From assembly GCA_035524275.1 (NCBI GenBank), contig DATKPC010000109.1, positions 1 through 14,934 on the forward strand: a DNA stretch of 14,934 bases, written 5' to 3'. The translations under genes were made by a program, and so were the position numbers. Under the pieces are notes generated by a model. The model saw nothing but the letters and a program-made list of their open reading frames with translations. It was not told the DNA's origin and made no database searches. Source of the DNA: DATKPC01 sp035524275. GTDB lineage: Bacteria; Pseudomonadota; Gammaproteobacteria; Burkholderiales; Burkholderiaceae_F. Shown in pieces: positions 1 to 7,831 of the stretch (its first letter is position 1; each line of letters begins with the position of its first letter).

Positions 1-1998
1 CGAAGGCCGCGACACGCCGGGCTTGCTGGCGGCGCTGGCGCGGCGAGCCGACGCCGGCGCCGCGCCGCCGACGCTGCGCGACATCTCGAACGCGCGGCGC
101 TGCACGCGTGCGGCAAGCCGCGCCAGCTCCTCGAGCCGCGACTGCACGTCCTGCAGCGAATCCTCGAGGTCGCCGATGCGCTCGTCGAGCGATTCCTGCG
201 CGTCGCGGATCCGCGTCACGGCCTCGGTGCGCTTCGCGAGCGTCTGGCGCTGTTCGCGCAGCTGAACCTCGATCGGGGGCAGCAGCGACCGCACCCAGGC
301 TTCGGCGTCGCGCTCGGCGGCGTTGAAGATCTCGCGCGAGCGCGACACCACCGTCTCGAAGAAACGCTCGATGAGCTGCCACTTGCCGAACGTGACGACC
401 GCCAGCCCGCTGAACTGCGTGCGGAACGCGGCCTCGGTCCGATCCAGGTCGGCGACGTAGCTGTCGAGCGCATACGGCATCGGCGCCGGAAGCGACCAGC
501 CGTAGTCCTCGGCAAACTTGCGCTGGACCGCGTCGACCATCTTCTCGATTTCGGCGAGCTTCCCGCTCGCGGCCCGGACCTCGAGCCGGAGCTGGTCGAA
601 GTATTCCTTGACGACGGCGAAGAAGCGCGTCGTCAGGCGCGCCTTGCGCATCCGCTCGCGCGCCGCGCCGACGCGCTCGCGCAGGCGATCGACCTGCAGG
701 TGCCCGTAGGCCTCCTCGGCGTGCTTCATCAGCACCGAGCGCAGCGCCACGACGCGCTTGACGTTGCCCTCGAAGTCGCGCTGCTCCGCCTGTGCCCGCC
801 CCAGCATCCGCTCGACCGAGCTCTGGTTCTTGCCCTGCAGCGCCCGCAGCTCGTAGAGCTGCTCCATCAGGCCGCGCTCGCGCGCGGCCAGCGCCTGGCG
901 CACCTCGGAGACGACGCGGTCGATCACGACGACCGTACGGTCGCGTACGATTCGCATCTTCGAGGGCACGAGCGCGTCGACCAGCGCCGATTCCAGCCCC
1001 GGCAGCCGGCTCTGCTCCAGCAGCCGCGCGTCGCCGGTGATCTTGGCCACCAGGCCCTTCTGCGCCGAAACCGGGAACACGCGCGCCGGCTCGATGCCCA
1101 GCGTCGAGGCGACGCTGTTCACCTGTCGCTGGACCTCCGCATCGATCTCGCTCTCGGTGCGAAGCGCGTCCCACAACCCGTCGATCTTGTTCAGGACGGC
1201 GATATGGCTGTTGTTGCCGGAGTCGTTGACGATCTGCTGCCAGATCTCGAGGTCGCTCTTCGTGACGCCGGTATCGGCGGCCAGCACGAAGAGCACCGCG
1301 TGCGCCGCCGGCACCAGCGACAGCGTCAGTTCCGGCTCCGTGCCGAGCGCGTTCAGCCCCGGCGTATCGAGCACGACGAGCCCCTGGCGCAGCAGCGGAT
1401 GCGGGAAATTGATCACGACGTGCCGCCAGCGCGAGATCTCGATCATCCCGTTCGCGTCGACGGCCTGAACCTGCGCCGGATCGCTCGGATCGAACAGCGC
1501 GTACATCTTCGCTTCGTCGACCGGGACGCTGACGGTCTCGGCGACGACCCGGAACGCCTGCAGCATGCCGGCCGGCGACTCGGTGTCGACGGGGAACACG
1601 CGCCACTCGCCGGTGGCGCGCTTGAAGTCGGACGTGCTGCCCGAGCGCGCGCGCGTCTCGATCGGCAGCGCGCGCACGCAGGGCGGCAGGGTGTCGTCGT
1701 GGGTGAGCTCGGTCGGGCACATCGTCGTGCGGCCGGCCGACGACGGCAGGATGCGGCGCCCGTATTCGCCGAAGAAGATCGCGTTGATGAGTTCCGACTT
1801 GCCGCGCGAGAACTCGGCGACGAACGCGATGACGAGCTTGTCCTCGGCGAGGCGGTCGGTCGCGATGTCCAGGCGGCGGGACGCGTCGGCCTCGAGCAAC
1901 TGGACGTCGGCCAGCCACGAGCGCAGCCGGTCGATCGACGCGGAAAGCGCGTCGCGCCATGCGGTGTACTGCTGGATTCTTTCGGCGAGCGGTGCCAT
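1..1998 (-). CDS. Dynamin-like GTPase family protein (C-terminus beyond the left edge)
   Basis: Read on the minus strand from the ATG at 1998, the frame stays open for 666 codons to the window edge. The GTPase signature is clear: a P-loop region EFSRGKS ending at K67-S68, a G2-like GRTTMCPTEL near residues 89-98, a G3 motif LDTPGL near residue 209 and a G4 motif NKID near residue 270. The P-loop is unusual because Ala61 stands where the first Gly of GxxxxGKS is expected. Residues about 575-632 are rich in charged and Leu heptads and look like a coiled coil, followed by an Ala/Ser/Pro-rich tail. Bacterial dynamin-like proteins bind and reshape or fuse membranes using GTP; that role here is inferred from the family. 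No signal peptide or transmembrane helix is evident. The gene lies 192 bases downstream of a helix-turn-helix regulator on the same strand. Dynamin family is confident; substrate membrane and partners are unknown. Confidence 0.88.
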   Translation of the reverse strand, partial: MAPLAERIQQYTAWRDALSASIDRLRSWLADVQLLEADASRRLDIATDRLAEDKLVIAFVAEFSRGKSELINAIFFGEYGRRILPSSAGRTTMCPTELTHDDTLPPCVRALPIETRARSGSTSDFKRATGEWRVFPVDTESPAGMLQAFRVVAETVSVPVDEAKMYALFDPSDPAQVQAVDANGMIEISRWRHVVINFPHPLLRQGLVVLDTPGLNALGTEPELTLSLVPAAHAVLFVLAADTGVTKSDLEIWQQIVNDSGNNSHIAVLNKIDGLWDALRTESEIDAEVQRQVNSVASTLGIEPARVFPVSAQKGLVAKITGDARLLEQSRLPGLESALVDALVPSKMRIVRDRTVVVIDRVVSEVRQALAARERGLMEQLYELRALQGKNQSSVERMLGRAQAEQRDFEGNVKRVVALRSVLMKHAEEAYGHLQVDRLRERVGAARERMRKARLTTRFFAVVKEYFDQLRLEVRAASGKLAEIEKMVDAVQRKFAEDYGWSLPAPMPYALDSYVADLDRTEAAFRTQFSGLAVVTFGKWQLIERFFETVVSRSREIFNAAERDAEAWVRSLLPPIEVQLREQRQTLAKRTEAVTRIRDAQESLDERIGDLEDSLQDVQSRLEELARLAARVQRRAFEMSRSVGGAAPASARRASAASKPGVSRPS

Positions 1999-2037
1999 CG
2001 GATGGCCGGGCAACGCGCCCGATTCGGAGCCGCGGCC

Positions 2038-2065
2038 AATCTATCACAGGGCCTGCGGCGTTGAA
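2038..2065 (-). promoter_or_regulatory. Possible sigma-70 promoter of the dynamin-like gene
   Basis: On the minus strand, TTCAAC (complement of 2060-2065) and TAGATT (complement of 2038-2043) are separated by 16 bases and would start transcription about 30 bases before the ATG at 1998. Both hexamers match the consensus only partly, so this is a weak prediction. Confidence 0.28.
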
Positions 2066-2100
2066 TCCTCGGAACTGGCCCGGGAATCCGGGCGGCAGCG

Positions 2101-2165
2101 CGCCGGCGACGAGCGCGGTCGCCGGCGGCCGACGACCGGCGTCCGGGTGCCCGGCGACCGGCCGC
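2101..2165. repeat. Two adjacent GC-rich inverted repeats between the regulator and dynamin-like genes
   Basis: CGCCGGCGAC (2101-2110) and GTCGCCGGCG (2118-2127) form a perfect 10-bp stem with a 7-base loop. Directly after, GCGGCC (2125-2130) and GGCCGC (2160-2165) flank an inner CCGGG-TG-CCCGG palindrome. Neither hairpin is followed by a T-tract on either strand, so they are not classic intrinsic terminators. They could be transcript-stabilising or Rho-associated structures, or simply a by-product of high GC. Confidence 0.5.
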
Positions 2166-2190
2166 GGCGCGGGCGATGTAGGGGCAGGCC

Positions 2191-2976
2191 CTAATCCATC
2201 CGGCGGCGCGAAGGCGTCACCGTCGCACGTGGCGCGTCGACGGCGTCGCGCCGCATCCGCGTGAACGCCGCGAGTTCCCAGGATCTGAGGCCGACGACCA
2301 GCGTGTAGCCGTCACGGCTCGCGGCCGGCAGGCGCTGGTCATCCTGGTGGTGGCGGGCCAGCGACTCCGCGAGCAGCCCGATGCGCTGGACCAGGTCCTC
2401 CGCGCTGGCGACGCTCAGCCGGCCATTCACGCACAGCAGGGCCTCGCCCGAGCCGTCGAAGCGACCGGCGAAGTAGTCGTCGATGACCTGCGTGCGGAAG
2501 AAGTTCTGCACCGGACCGTCGGGCCGCCAGCGGAATGCGCGCGCGACGCGCAGGCGATAGCGGTTCAACGGACGCAGCTCGATGATGCGCAGCCGATCGA
2601 GCTGCGCGAGGCAGTGGACGCACTGCGCCTCGCTGATCTCGTAGGTCTGGACCATCTGCTCCAGCGTCCATTGCCCCAGGCAGCAGATCGCGACGAGCAG
2701 GAGGCGGGGGTCGGCGATCAGCGACTCCTCCTGCTCCTGCGTCAGCCGCTCGGTCTGCGGCGCGGCGTCGGCCGCACGCCGCATCAGGTCGTCGAAACCG
2801 ACGCCGGCGGCGCGGCAGATCTCGGCGAGCCGCGTGAGCGTCATGTCGTGGCGACTGAACATCCGCTTCACGCTCGACTCGCTGACGCCGATCCGCTGCG
2901 CCAGCACCGCGTAGGTGATGCCGACGCGCTTCAGCTCGGCGCGCAGCACGGACAGCAGGATGGCCGGGGAGCTCAT
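2191..2976 (-). CDS. Helix-turn-helix (XRE/Cro-type) transcriptional regulator
   Basis: A 261-residue protein starting MSSPAILLSVLRAELKRVGI. Residues about 18-50 (TYAVLAQRIGVSESSVKRMF, then TLTRLAEICRAAG) form an XRE-like DNA-binding helix-turn-helix. The remaining 200 residues have no domain I can name. The middle part, with RPLNRYRLRVARAFRWRPDG, resembles a regulator family I recall from betaproteobacteria. The ATG at 2976 places the HTH at the N-terminus as usual for the family; an in-frame ATG at 3050 would add 25 residues that overlap the palindrome cluster, so it is less likely. No strong Shine-Dalgarno precedes 2976. Palindromes at 3005-3069, just upstream, are natural candidates for its own operator. 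It stands between mutM and the dynamin-like gene on the same strand. The ligand and targets are unknown. Confidence 0.85.
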   Translation of the reverse strand: MSSPAILLSVLRAELKRVGITYAVLAQRIGVSESSVKRMFSRHDMTLTRLAEICRAAGVGFDDLMRRAADAAPQTERLTQEQEESLIADPRLLLVAICCLGQWTLEQMVQTYEISEAQCVHCLAQLDRLRIIELRPLNRYRLRVARAFRWRPDGPVQNFFRTQVIDDYFAGRFDGSGEALLCVNGRLSVASAEDLVQRIGLLAESLARHHQDDQRLPAASRDGYTLVVGLRSWELAAFTRMRRDAVDAPRATVTPSRRRMD

Positions 2977-3004
2977 GGAGCGATCGTGGGGAACCGTGCC
3001 GGAG

Positions 3005-3069
3005 TTGGTACCGCCATACAGTACCAAAAGTTCGAATTCGCGCGACATCGTCGCAAATCGTGGTACCAC
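3005..3069. promoter_or_regulatory. Operator-like cluster of GGTACC palindromes upstream of the HTH regulator
   Basis: TTGGTAC (3005-3011) and GTACCAA (3021-3027) are exact inverted repeats with a 9-base spacer. A separate 10-bp perfect palindrome GTGGTACCAC lies at 3060-3069. They share the core TGGTACC and sit 29 to 93 bases upstream of the regulator's start codon, where a self-regulating repressor would bind. The link to that regulator is inferred from position alone. Confidence 0.5.
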
Positions 3070-3209
3070 GGCGGCGGCAGGCGTAGGGTTCACCCGTGTC
3101 GCGGCGCACGCCTTCGCCGGCCCTCCAAAAGCAGCGTGGGCAGTTGTTGCCGCGACGACCGGTTTCCCTCTCGCGCGCGTGGTACTCCCGGACCTGCGTG
3201 TCGCGCCTC

Positions 3210-3253
3210 GGGCGCCGCCTTGCGGATCGTTGCAGGTGGCGCCCATTTTCTTT
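3210..3253 (+). terminator. Intrinsic terminator-like hairpin on the plus strand, with no gene before it
   Basis: GGGCGCCGCC (3210-3219) pairs with GGTGGCGCCC (3235-3244), nine of ten pairs being Watson-Crick and one a G-T wobble, with a 15-base loop. ATTTTCTTTTTC follows on the plus strand. This is the polarity needed to stop plus-strand transcription, yet both flanking genes are on the minus strand. It could end a small divergent transcript, or protect the regulator promoter region from antisense transcription. It could also be fortuitous. Confidence 0.45.
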
Positions 3254-3301
3254 TTCGTGGGCCGTCGACGATCCGAGCCCGGCCACGCCGCGCCTGGGGC
3301 A

Positions 3302-4132
3302 TCACGCCCGCTGGCACGCCGGGCAATAGAACGTCGCGCGCTGCCCCTGCACGATGCGCCGGACCGGGCGCCCGCAGGCGACGCACGGCTGCCCCTCGCG
3401 GCCATAGACCTGCGCCTCCGCGGTGAAGTAGCCCTCGCTGCCGTCGCCGCCATGGAAATCGCGCAGCGACGAGCCGCCGGCGGCGATCGCCGCGTCGAGC
3501 ACGGCGCGGATCGCGGCGGCGAGCCGCTCGCAGCGGGCAGGCCCCAGGCGCTGCGCCGGCGTCCGCGGATGGATGCGCGCGCGGAACAGCGATTCGGAGG
3601 CGTAGATGTTGCCGACGCCGACGACGGCTTCGCCGGCGAGCAGCAGTTGCTTGATGGGCGCCCTGCGCCCGCGCGTGAACCGGTGCAGCCAGGCGCCGCC
3701 GAATCGCGGATCGAAGGGCTCGACGCCGAGGCGGGCGAGCCGCGGATCACGCTCGACCGCGCCGCGGTCCGCACGATGCCAGAACATCCCGCCGAAGCGC
3801 CGCGGGTCCGTGAGGCGCAGCAGGTGCACGCCGATGACGATGTCGACATGGTCATGCGGGCCGGGCGGCGGCGCGCGATCCGCGTGATGGATGCGCCAGG
3901 AGCCGGACATCCCGAGGTGCGAGACGAGCGTTCCGGCGTCGAACTCCCACAGCAGGTATTTGCCGCGCCGGCGCAGCCGATGCACGGCGTGCCCGGTGAC
4001 GGCCGCTGCCAGCCGCGGCGGCACCGGCCACCGCAGGCGCGGCTCGCGCACGACGACGGCGGAAACGGTGTGCCCTTCGACGACCGGCGCCAGCGCGCGT
4101 CGCGTGACTTCGACCTCCGGAAGCTCAGGCAT
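3302..4132 (-). CDS. mutM: Formamidopyrimidine-DNA glycosylase (Fpg/MutM)
   Basis: A full-length 276-residue base-excision repair enzyme that removes 8-oxoguanine and ring-opened purines and then cleaves the abasic site. After removal of the initiator Met, the N-terminus is PELPEVEV, giving the catalytic proline and the conserved glutamate. The conserved lysine is in RRGKYLLWEF (K58). The helix-two-turns-helix region contains VGVGNIYASESLFRARIHP. The C-terminal zinc finger is complete, with CVAC (C250, C253) and CPAC (C270, C273) and the conserved Arg in GQRATFYC. It is divergent from the TPR-lolB-ispE gene set with a 211-base gap, an arrangement I recall from other betaproteobacteria. The ATG at 4132 is fixed by the requirement for Pro at position 2. 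All key residues are present, so an active enzyme is expected. Confidence 0.98.
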   Translation of the reverse strand: MPELPEVEVTRRALAPVVEGHTVSAVVVREPRLRWPVPPRLAAAVTGHAVHRLRRRGKYLLWEFDAGTLVSHLGMSGSWRIHHADRAPPPGPHDHVDIVIGVHLLRLTDPRRFGGMFWHRADRGAVERDPRLARLGVEPFDPRFGGAWLHRFTRGRRAPIKQLLLAGEAVVGVGNIYASESLFRARIHPRTPAQRLGPARCERLAAAIRAVLDAAIAAGGSSLRDFHGGDGSEGYFTAEAQVYGREGQPCVACGRPVRRIVQGQRATFYCPACQRA

Positions 4133-4343
4133 CGACGCCGTCCCGGGCCCGCCGGGCGCGCGGCGCGCGGCGCTTCGAACGGCGCGAGCACGCGCTGCGG
4201 ACGGACGCTAAACTGTCGAATACGAAACGGCCGTGCGCGGCGCGCCGCGATGGCGCCGGCCCCCGCGAGGCCGGACCCGACGCCGGGGTCGCTCCGCCCC
4301 CGAGCCCTCCCTCACTGCACAGGCGCTGCTCAGCTCGACGACG
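4133..4343. promoter_or_regulatory. Divergent intergenic region between mutM and the TPR lipoprotein gene
   Basis: These 211 bases must hold the promoters for mutM (minus) and probably for the TPR-lolB-ispE set (plus). The only AT-richer stretch is CTAAACTGTCGAATACGAAA at about 4208-4227, a plausible promoter core. I could not assign hexamers with confidence. The rest is very GC-rich and without clear repeats. Confidence 0.35.
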
Positions 4344-6227
4344 ATGCACGATTCCGGTTCCCTGTCTCCTGCCGCGACGCGCGATCCGATCCGGCTTCGA
4401 TCCCTGGTGGTCGCGCTGCCGCTGGTCGCGATTCTAGGGTGCGCGCAGATGCGCGGCGCGAGTCCGTCGGCGGCGCCGGCCGCGCCCGCAGCGCCGCCCG
4501 CGAGTGCGCCGCCCAGCGCCGCGCCCCCGGCCGCCGAGTCCGACGCGACGCCGTCGCCGGCGGGGGTCGCGACGGACCCGCTGCCGAACGTCGACCTGTC
4601 GAGTTCGCTGCTGTTCGAGATCGTCGCGGCCGAAATAGCGCAGCAGCGCGGCGACGCCGGCGCGGCGTTCGCGACGATGCTGAAGGCGGCGCGCGAGACG
4701 CGCGACCCGCGGCTGGCGCGGCGCGCGACGGAGATCGCGTTGTCCGCGCGCGCGAACGGGCAGGCGCTGGAGGCCGCGCAGCTGTGGCACGAACTCGCGC
4801 CGCACTCCGGCGAGGCGGAGCAGACGGTCGCCGCGCTGCTCGTCGGCGCGGCGCGCTTCGACGACGCCGCCCCGCTGCTCACGGCGCAGATCCATGACGC
4901 GCCGACCCCGATCGAGGAACTGGCGCGGGTGCAGCGACTGCTGGCGCGGATGCCGGATCGCGCGCACTCGTTCGCGCTGCTGCAGCAGCTCGCGCAACCT
5001 TATCTTGCCGATCCGGCCACGGCGTTCGACGCGCACCTCGTCGTCGCGAATGGCGCGCACGCGGCCGGCGACATGGACCGCGCGACGAGCGAGGCCGACG
5101 AAGCGGCGAAGCTGCGGCCGGATTCGGAGCGGGCGGCGATGACGGCGGCGCAGTTCCGGCTGCGCGGCGAGGGTGCGGAGGGCGCCGCCGCGCGCAAGCA
5201 GTCGCTGCAGCTTCTCGACCGCTTCCTCAACGGGCATCCGCAGGCGCGCGACGTGCGCGCGATGTATGCGCGACTTCTCGTCGCCGACGGCAAGATCGAC
5301 GCCGCGCGGCACGAGTTCGAGGTCCTGCTGCAGGGCGACCAACAGCAGCCCGATACGCTCTACGCGCTCGGCCTGCTCGCGCTGCAGGCGGATCGCCGGG
5401 CCGAGGCGCGCAGCTACCTGCAGCGCTATGTCGACGTCGCGCAGCGCGAGGGCGCGGAGCGCGATCCGGACCCGGCCTACCTGGAGCTCGCGCGGATCGC
5501 GGTCGACGACGGCAAGTACGACGAGGCGCTGCACTGGCTCGACCGCATCGAGGGCGGGGAGCAGGCGTTCAACGCGCGCCTCGAGCGCGCGCAGGTGCTC
5601 GCGCGGATGAATCGCGTCGACGACGCGGTGAAGGTGCTGACGGACCCGCCGCCGGCGACCGACGAGGAGCGGGTCAAGCTGGCGCTCGCCCAAGGCCAGC
5701 TGCTGCGCGACGCGCATCGCTACCAGGAGTGGTACGACCTGCTGGAGCACGCCCTGGGCGCGAGCCCCGACGATTCGGAGCTGCTCTATGAAACCGCGAT
5801 GGCCGCCGAGCGCCTCGACCGCATCGACACGATGGAGGTCTACCTGCGGCGGCTGATGAAGCTGCACCCGGACTACGCGCACGCCTACAACGCGCTCGGC
5901 TATTCGCTGGCGGACCGCAACCTGCGGCTGCCGGAGGCCCTGGACCTGATCAACCAGGCGCTGAAGCTGGCCCCGGACGACGCCTTCATCATCGATTCCC
6001 TGGGCTGGGTGCAGTACCGGATGGGGCAACTCGCGCAGGCGCGCGACACGCTGCAGCATGCCTACGAGCTCAAGCCGGAAGCCGACGTCGCGGCGCACCT
6101 CGGCGAGGTGCTGTGGCAGCTCGGCGAGAAGGACAGTGCGCGGCGTGTCTGGCGCGAGGGCAACCGCAAGGAAGGCGACAACGAAACGCTGAAGGCGACG
6201 CTGCTGCGGCTGAAGGTGCGGCTGTAG
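4344..6227 (+). CDS. Tetratricopeptide-repeat outer-membrane lipoprotein
   Basis: With the ATG at 4344 the product is 627 residues. Arg residues at 13, 17 and 19 precede a hydrophobic stretch (LVVALPLVAILG) and a lipobox ending in Cys33, so it is a lipoprotein. Ala at the position after Cys, not Asp, suggests sorting to the outer membrane. An Ala/Pro-rich linker follows to about residue 80, then helical repeats to the C-terminus. The best TPR units are YALGLLALQADRRAEARSYL, YAHAYNALGYSLADRNLRLP with DLINQALKLAPDDAFIIDSL, and WVQYRMGQLAQARDTLQHAY. The open frame extends upstream to 4233, but that would bury the signal peptide behind 37 Arg/Pro-rich residues, so 4344 is preferred. It is 21 bases before lolB and probably cotranscribed with it. 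The TPR scaffold suggests a protein-protein role in envelope assembly; the partner is not known. Confidence 0.9.
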   Translation: MHDSGSLSPAATRDPIRLRSLVVALPLVAILGCAQMRGASPSAAPAAPAAPPASAPPSAAPPAAESDATPSPAGVATDPLPNVDLSSSLLFEIVAAEIAQQRGDAGAAFATMLKAARETRDPRLARRATEIALSARANGQALEAAQLWHELAPHSGEAEQTVAALLVGAARFDDAAPLLTAQIHDAPTPIEELARVQRLLARMPDRAHSFALLQQLAQPYLADPATAFDAHLVVANGAHAAGDMDRATSEADEAAKLRPDSERAAMTAAQFRLRGEGAEGAAARKQSLQLLDRFLNGHPQARDVRAMYARLLVADGKIDAARHEFEVLLQGDQQQPDTLYALGLLALQADRRAEARSYLQRYVDVAQREGAERDPDPAYLELARIAVDDGKYDEALHWLDRIEGGEQAFNARLERAQVLARMNRVDDAVKVLTDPPPATDEERVKLALAQGQLLRDAHRYQEWYDLLEHALGASPDDSELLYETAMAAERLDRIDTMEVYLRRLMKLHPDYAHAYNALGYSLADRNLRLPEALDLINQALKLAPDDAFIIDSLGWVQYRMGQLAQARDTLQHAYELKPEADVAAHLGEVLWQLGEKDSARRVWREGNRKEGDNETLKATLLRLKVRL

Positions 6228-6248
6228 GGCGCCCGCGGCGGCACGCCG

Positions 6249-6914
6249 ATGGCTCGACTGCGCGGCAACCTCGCCCTCGTGGCCCGTGGCGCGCCGCGGA
6301 TTGCCGTGCCGCCGCTCGCCGCGTTGCTGCTCGCCGCCGTGCTGCTTGCGGGCTGCCAGACGCTCGCGCCGGCGCGCGGCGAACGCTTCTACGAAGGACG
6401 CTTCTCGATCACCGCCGTCGCCGGCGACAAGCGTGACAGCGCCAACGGGCGCTTCACGCTCAGCGTCCGCACCGACGGGCTGACGCTCGACTTGGCGTCG
6501 CCTTTCGGCACGACGATCGCGCGGATCGAATCGGGATCGGACAATGCGCGCCTGATCATTCCCGGGGATGCCGACGCCTCGCGCTCCGACCCCGCGGGCC
6601 TCGATGCGCTGACGGTGAACGCGCTCGGCTGGCGCCTGCCGGTCGCGGGCCTTGCCGACTGGATCGACGGTCGCGGTACCGCCGGGCAGCCGGTTGCCCG
6701 CGCCGCCGACGGCAGCGACGCGATCGTGCAGGACGGCTGGACGATCCGCGTCGTCGAGCGCTTCGACGGCGGCGCGCCGCGGCAGCTGAAGATGGAGCGC
6801 GATGCCGACGCCGACGGCGCGCCCGCGATGGTGGTCAGGCTCCTGCTCGACCACGCGCCGACGTTCGCCGGCGCCGATCGTGGCGCCGGCCACCTCGTCC
6901 AGGGACCCCCATGA
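6249..6914 (+). CDS. lolB: Outer-membrane lipoprotein receptor LolB
   Basis: A 221-residue lipoprotein. The signal peptide has Arg at 3, 5, 13 and 17, a hydrophobic core of Leu/Ala, and a lipobox LLAGC with Cys36. The mature part begins QTLAP, followed by ERFYEGRFSITAVAGDKRDS and a run of alternating beta strands (GRFTLSVRTDGLTLDLASPF, GTTIARIESG), typical of the LolB half-barrel. The WRLPVAGLADWI segment is also typical of the family. LolB is anchored in the outer membrane and takes lipoproteins from periplasmic LolA and inserts them. Length agrees with the family (about 200 residues). Its stop overlaps the ispE start by 4 bases (ATGA), indicating translational coupling. The lolB-ispE order is the normal one in beta- and gammaproteobacteria and supports the call, as sequence conservation in LolB is low. 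Confidence 0.93.
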   Translation: MARLRGNLALVARGAPRIAVPPLAALLLAAVLLAGCQTLAPARGERFYEGRFSITAVAGDKRDSANGRFTLSVRTDGLTLDLASPFGTTIARIESGSDNARLIIPGDADASRSDPAGLDALTVNALGWRLPVAGLADWIDGRGTAGQPVARAADGSDAIVQDGWTIRVVERFDGGAPRQLKMERDADADGAPAMVVRLLLDHAPTFAGADRGAGHLVQGPP

Positions 6915-7786
6915 CGCGGCTGCTGCTCGGGCTGCCGGCGCCCGCCAAGATCAATCTCTTCCTCCACGTCGTCGGACGCCGCAGCGACGGCTATCACGAC
7001 CTGCAGACCGCCTTCGTGCCGATCGACGTCGCCGACCTGCTCGATTTCGAGCGGCGCGACGACGGCGCGATCGAACGCGACGGCGACATCGTCGGCGAGA
7101 CGGAGCGCGACCTGTGCGTTCGCGCGGCGCAGGCGCTGCGGGACGCCGCCGGCATCGCCGCGGGCGTCCGCATCTCGGTGGAGAAGCGCATTCCGGCCGG
7201 CAGCGGCCTGGGCGGCGGCTCGAGCGACGCGGCAACGACGCTCATCGCGCTGAACCGGCTGTGGGCGCTCGGCTGGCCGCGTTCGCGCCTGGCGGCGATC
7301 GGGCGCCAACTGGGTGCCGACGTCCCGTTCTTCCTGGAACCGGGCGCGGCATTCGGCGAGGGGGTCGGCGAACGCCTGACCGCGGTCGATGTGCCGCCCT
7401 TGTGGGTGGTCCTCGTGCACCCGGCGATTCACGTCTCGACCGCGGAGATCTTCGGCGCCCCCGAATTGACACGTGACTCGAAAATCACCAAAATCTCCGC
7501 CTTTTGTCAGGCAGCCTCCGCGATTGCGCGCGTGCCGTTCGGCGCGAACGACCTGGAGCGCGTGGTGCGCCGGCGGTTGGCCGAGGTCGATGCCGCGCTG
7601 ACCCTGCTCGAGCGCCATGCCGGCAGCTACGCGAGGATGAGCGGATCGGGCAGCGCGGTGTTCGCGCCGTTCGAAAGCCGGGCGGACGCGGAAGCGGCCG
7701 CCGCCGCGGTCCGGGCCGACGCGCCCGGAGGCTGGATGGTTCGTGTCGCTGCGTCGCTGCCGGAGCACCCGCTGAGGGCGTGGTAA
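6911..7786 (+). CDS. ispE: 4-(cytidine 5'-diphospho)-2-C-methyl-D-erythritol kinase
   Basis: A 291-residue GHMP-family kinase that phosphorylates CDP-methylerythritol in the MEP pathway of isoprenoid precursor synthesis. PAPAKINLFLHVVGRRSDGY near the N-terminus contains the catalytic lysine (K13). The glycine-rich ATP-binding loop IPAGSGLGGGSSDAAT is at about residues 94-109. GADVPFF carries the catalytic Asp (D137). RMSGSGSAVFAPF forms the C-terminal glycine-rich motif. The start codon overlaps the lolB stop as ATGA. The gene ends 90 bases before tRNA-Gln. A short AT-richer patch around 7465-7510, encoding DSKITKISAFCQ, stands out from the GC-rich context but leaves the frame intact. Confidence 0.98.
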   Translation: MTRLLLGLPAPAKINLFLHVVGRRSDGYHDLQTAFVPIDVADLLDFERRDDGAIERDGDIVGETERDLCVRAAQALRDAAGIAAGVRISVEKRIPAGSGLGGGSSDAATTLIALNRLWALGWPRSRLAAIGRQLGADVPFFLEPGAAFGEGVGERLTAVDVPPLWVVLVHPAIHVSTAEIFGAPELTRDSKITKISAFCQAASAIARVPFGANDLERVVRRRLAEVDAALTLLERHAGSYARMSGSGSAVFAPFESRADAEAAAAAVRADAPGGWMVRVAASLPEHPLRAW

Positions 7787-7831
7787 TTTCGGGGCGTGCA
7801 CGGGTTGGCCGGCGGGCAGGTAGGGGGCGCG

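Larger units (their letters stand above)
2977..3301. other. 325-base intergenic region between mutM and the regulator gene
   Basis: No convincing protein gene was seen on either strand. The part near the regulator (3005-3069) carries three GGTACC-centred palindromic elements, and the part near mutM carries a hairpin with a T-tract on the plus strand (3210-3253). The region is locally richer in A and T than its neighbours around 3005-3060 and 3244-3257, as expected for regulatory DNA. I could not assign a confident -35/-10 pair. Confidence 0.6.

Noticed and set aside
700..2064. 454-codon plus-strand frame opposite the dynamin-like gene
   Set aside because: The minus strand encodes a continuous GTPase with ordered G motifs; the plus frame is the complement shadow.
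3090..3286. Minus-strand peptide with CPRC and YACRRRG, resembling a zinc ribbon
   Set aside because: Only three Cys are suitably placed, the frame runs on into the regulator gene out of frame, and no Shine-Dalgarno or conserved start was seen.
2915..4897. 660-codon plus-strand frame spanning the intergenic region and mutM
   Set aside because: It runs opposite a clear mutM and overlaps the start of the TPR gene in another frame; composition is that of a shadow frame.
4434..6893. Long open frame (819 codons) on the minus strand opposite the TPR gene and lolB
   Set aside because: Its translation is Arg/Ala/His-rich with no recognisable domain, and it lies exactly opposite two well-supported genes. 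Long antisense frames are expected at this GC content.
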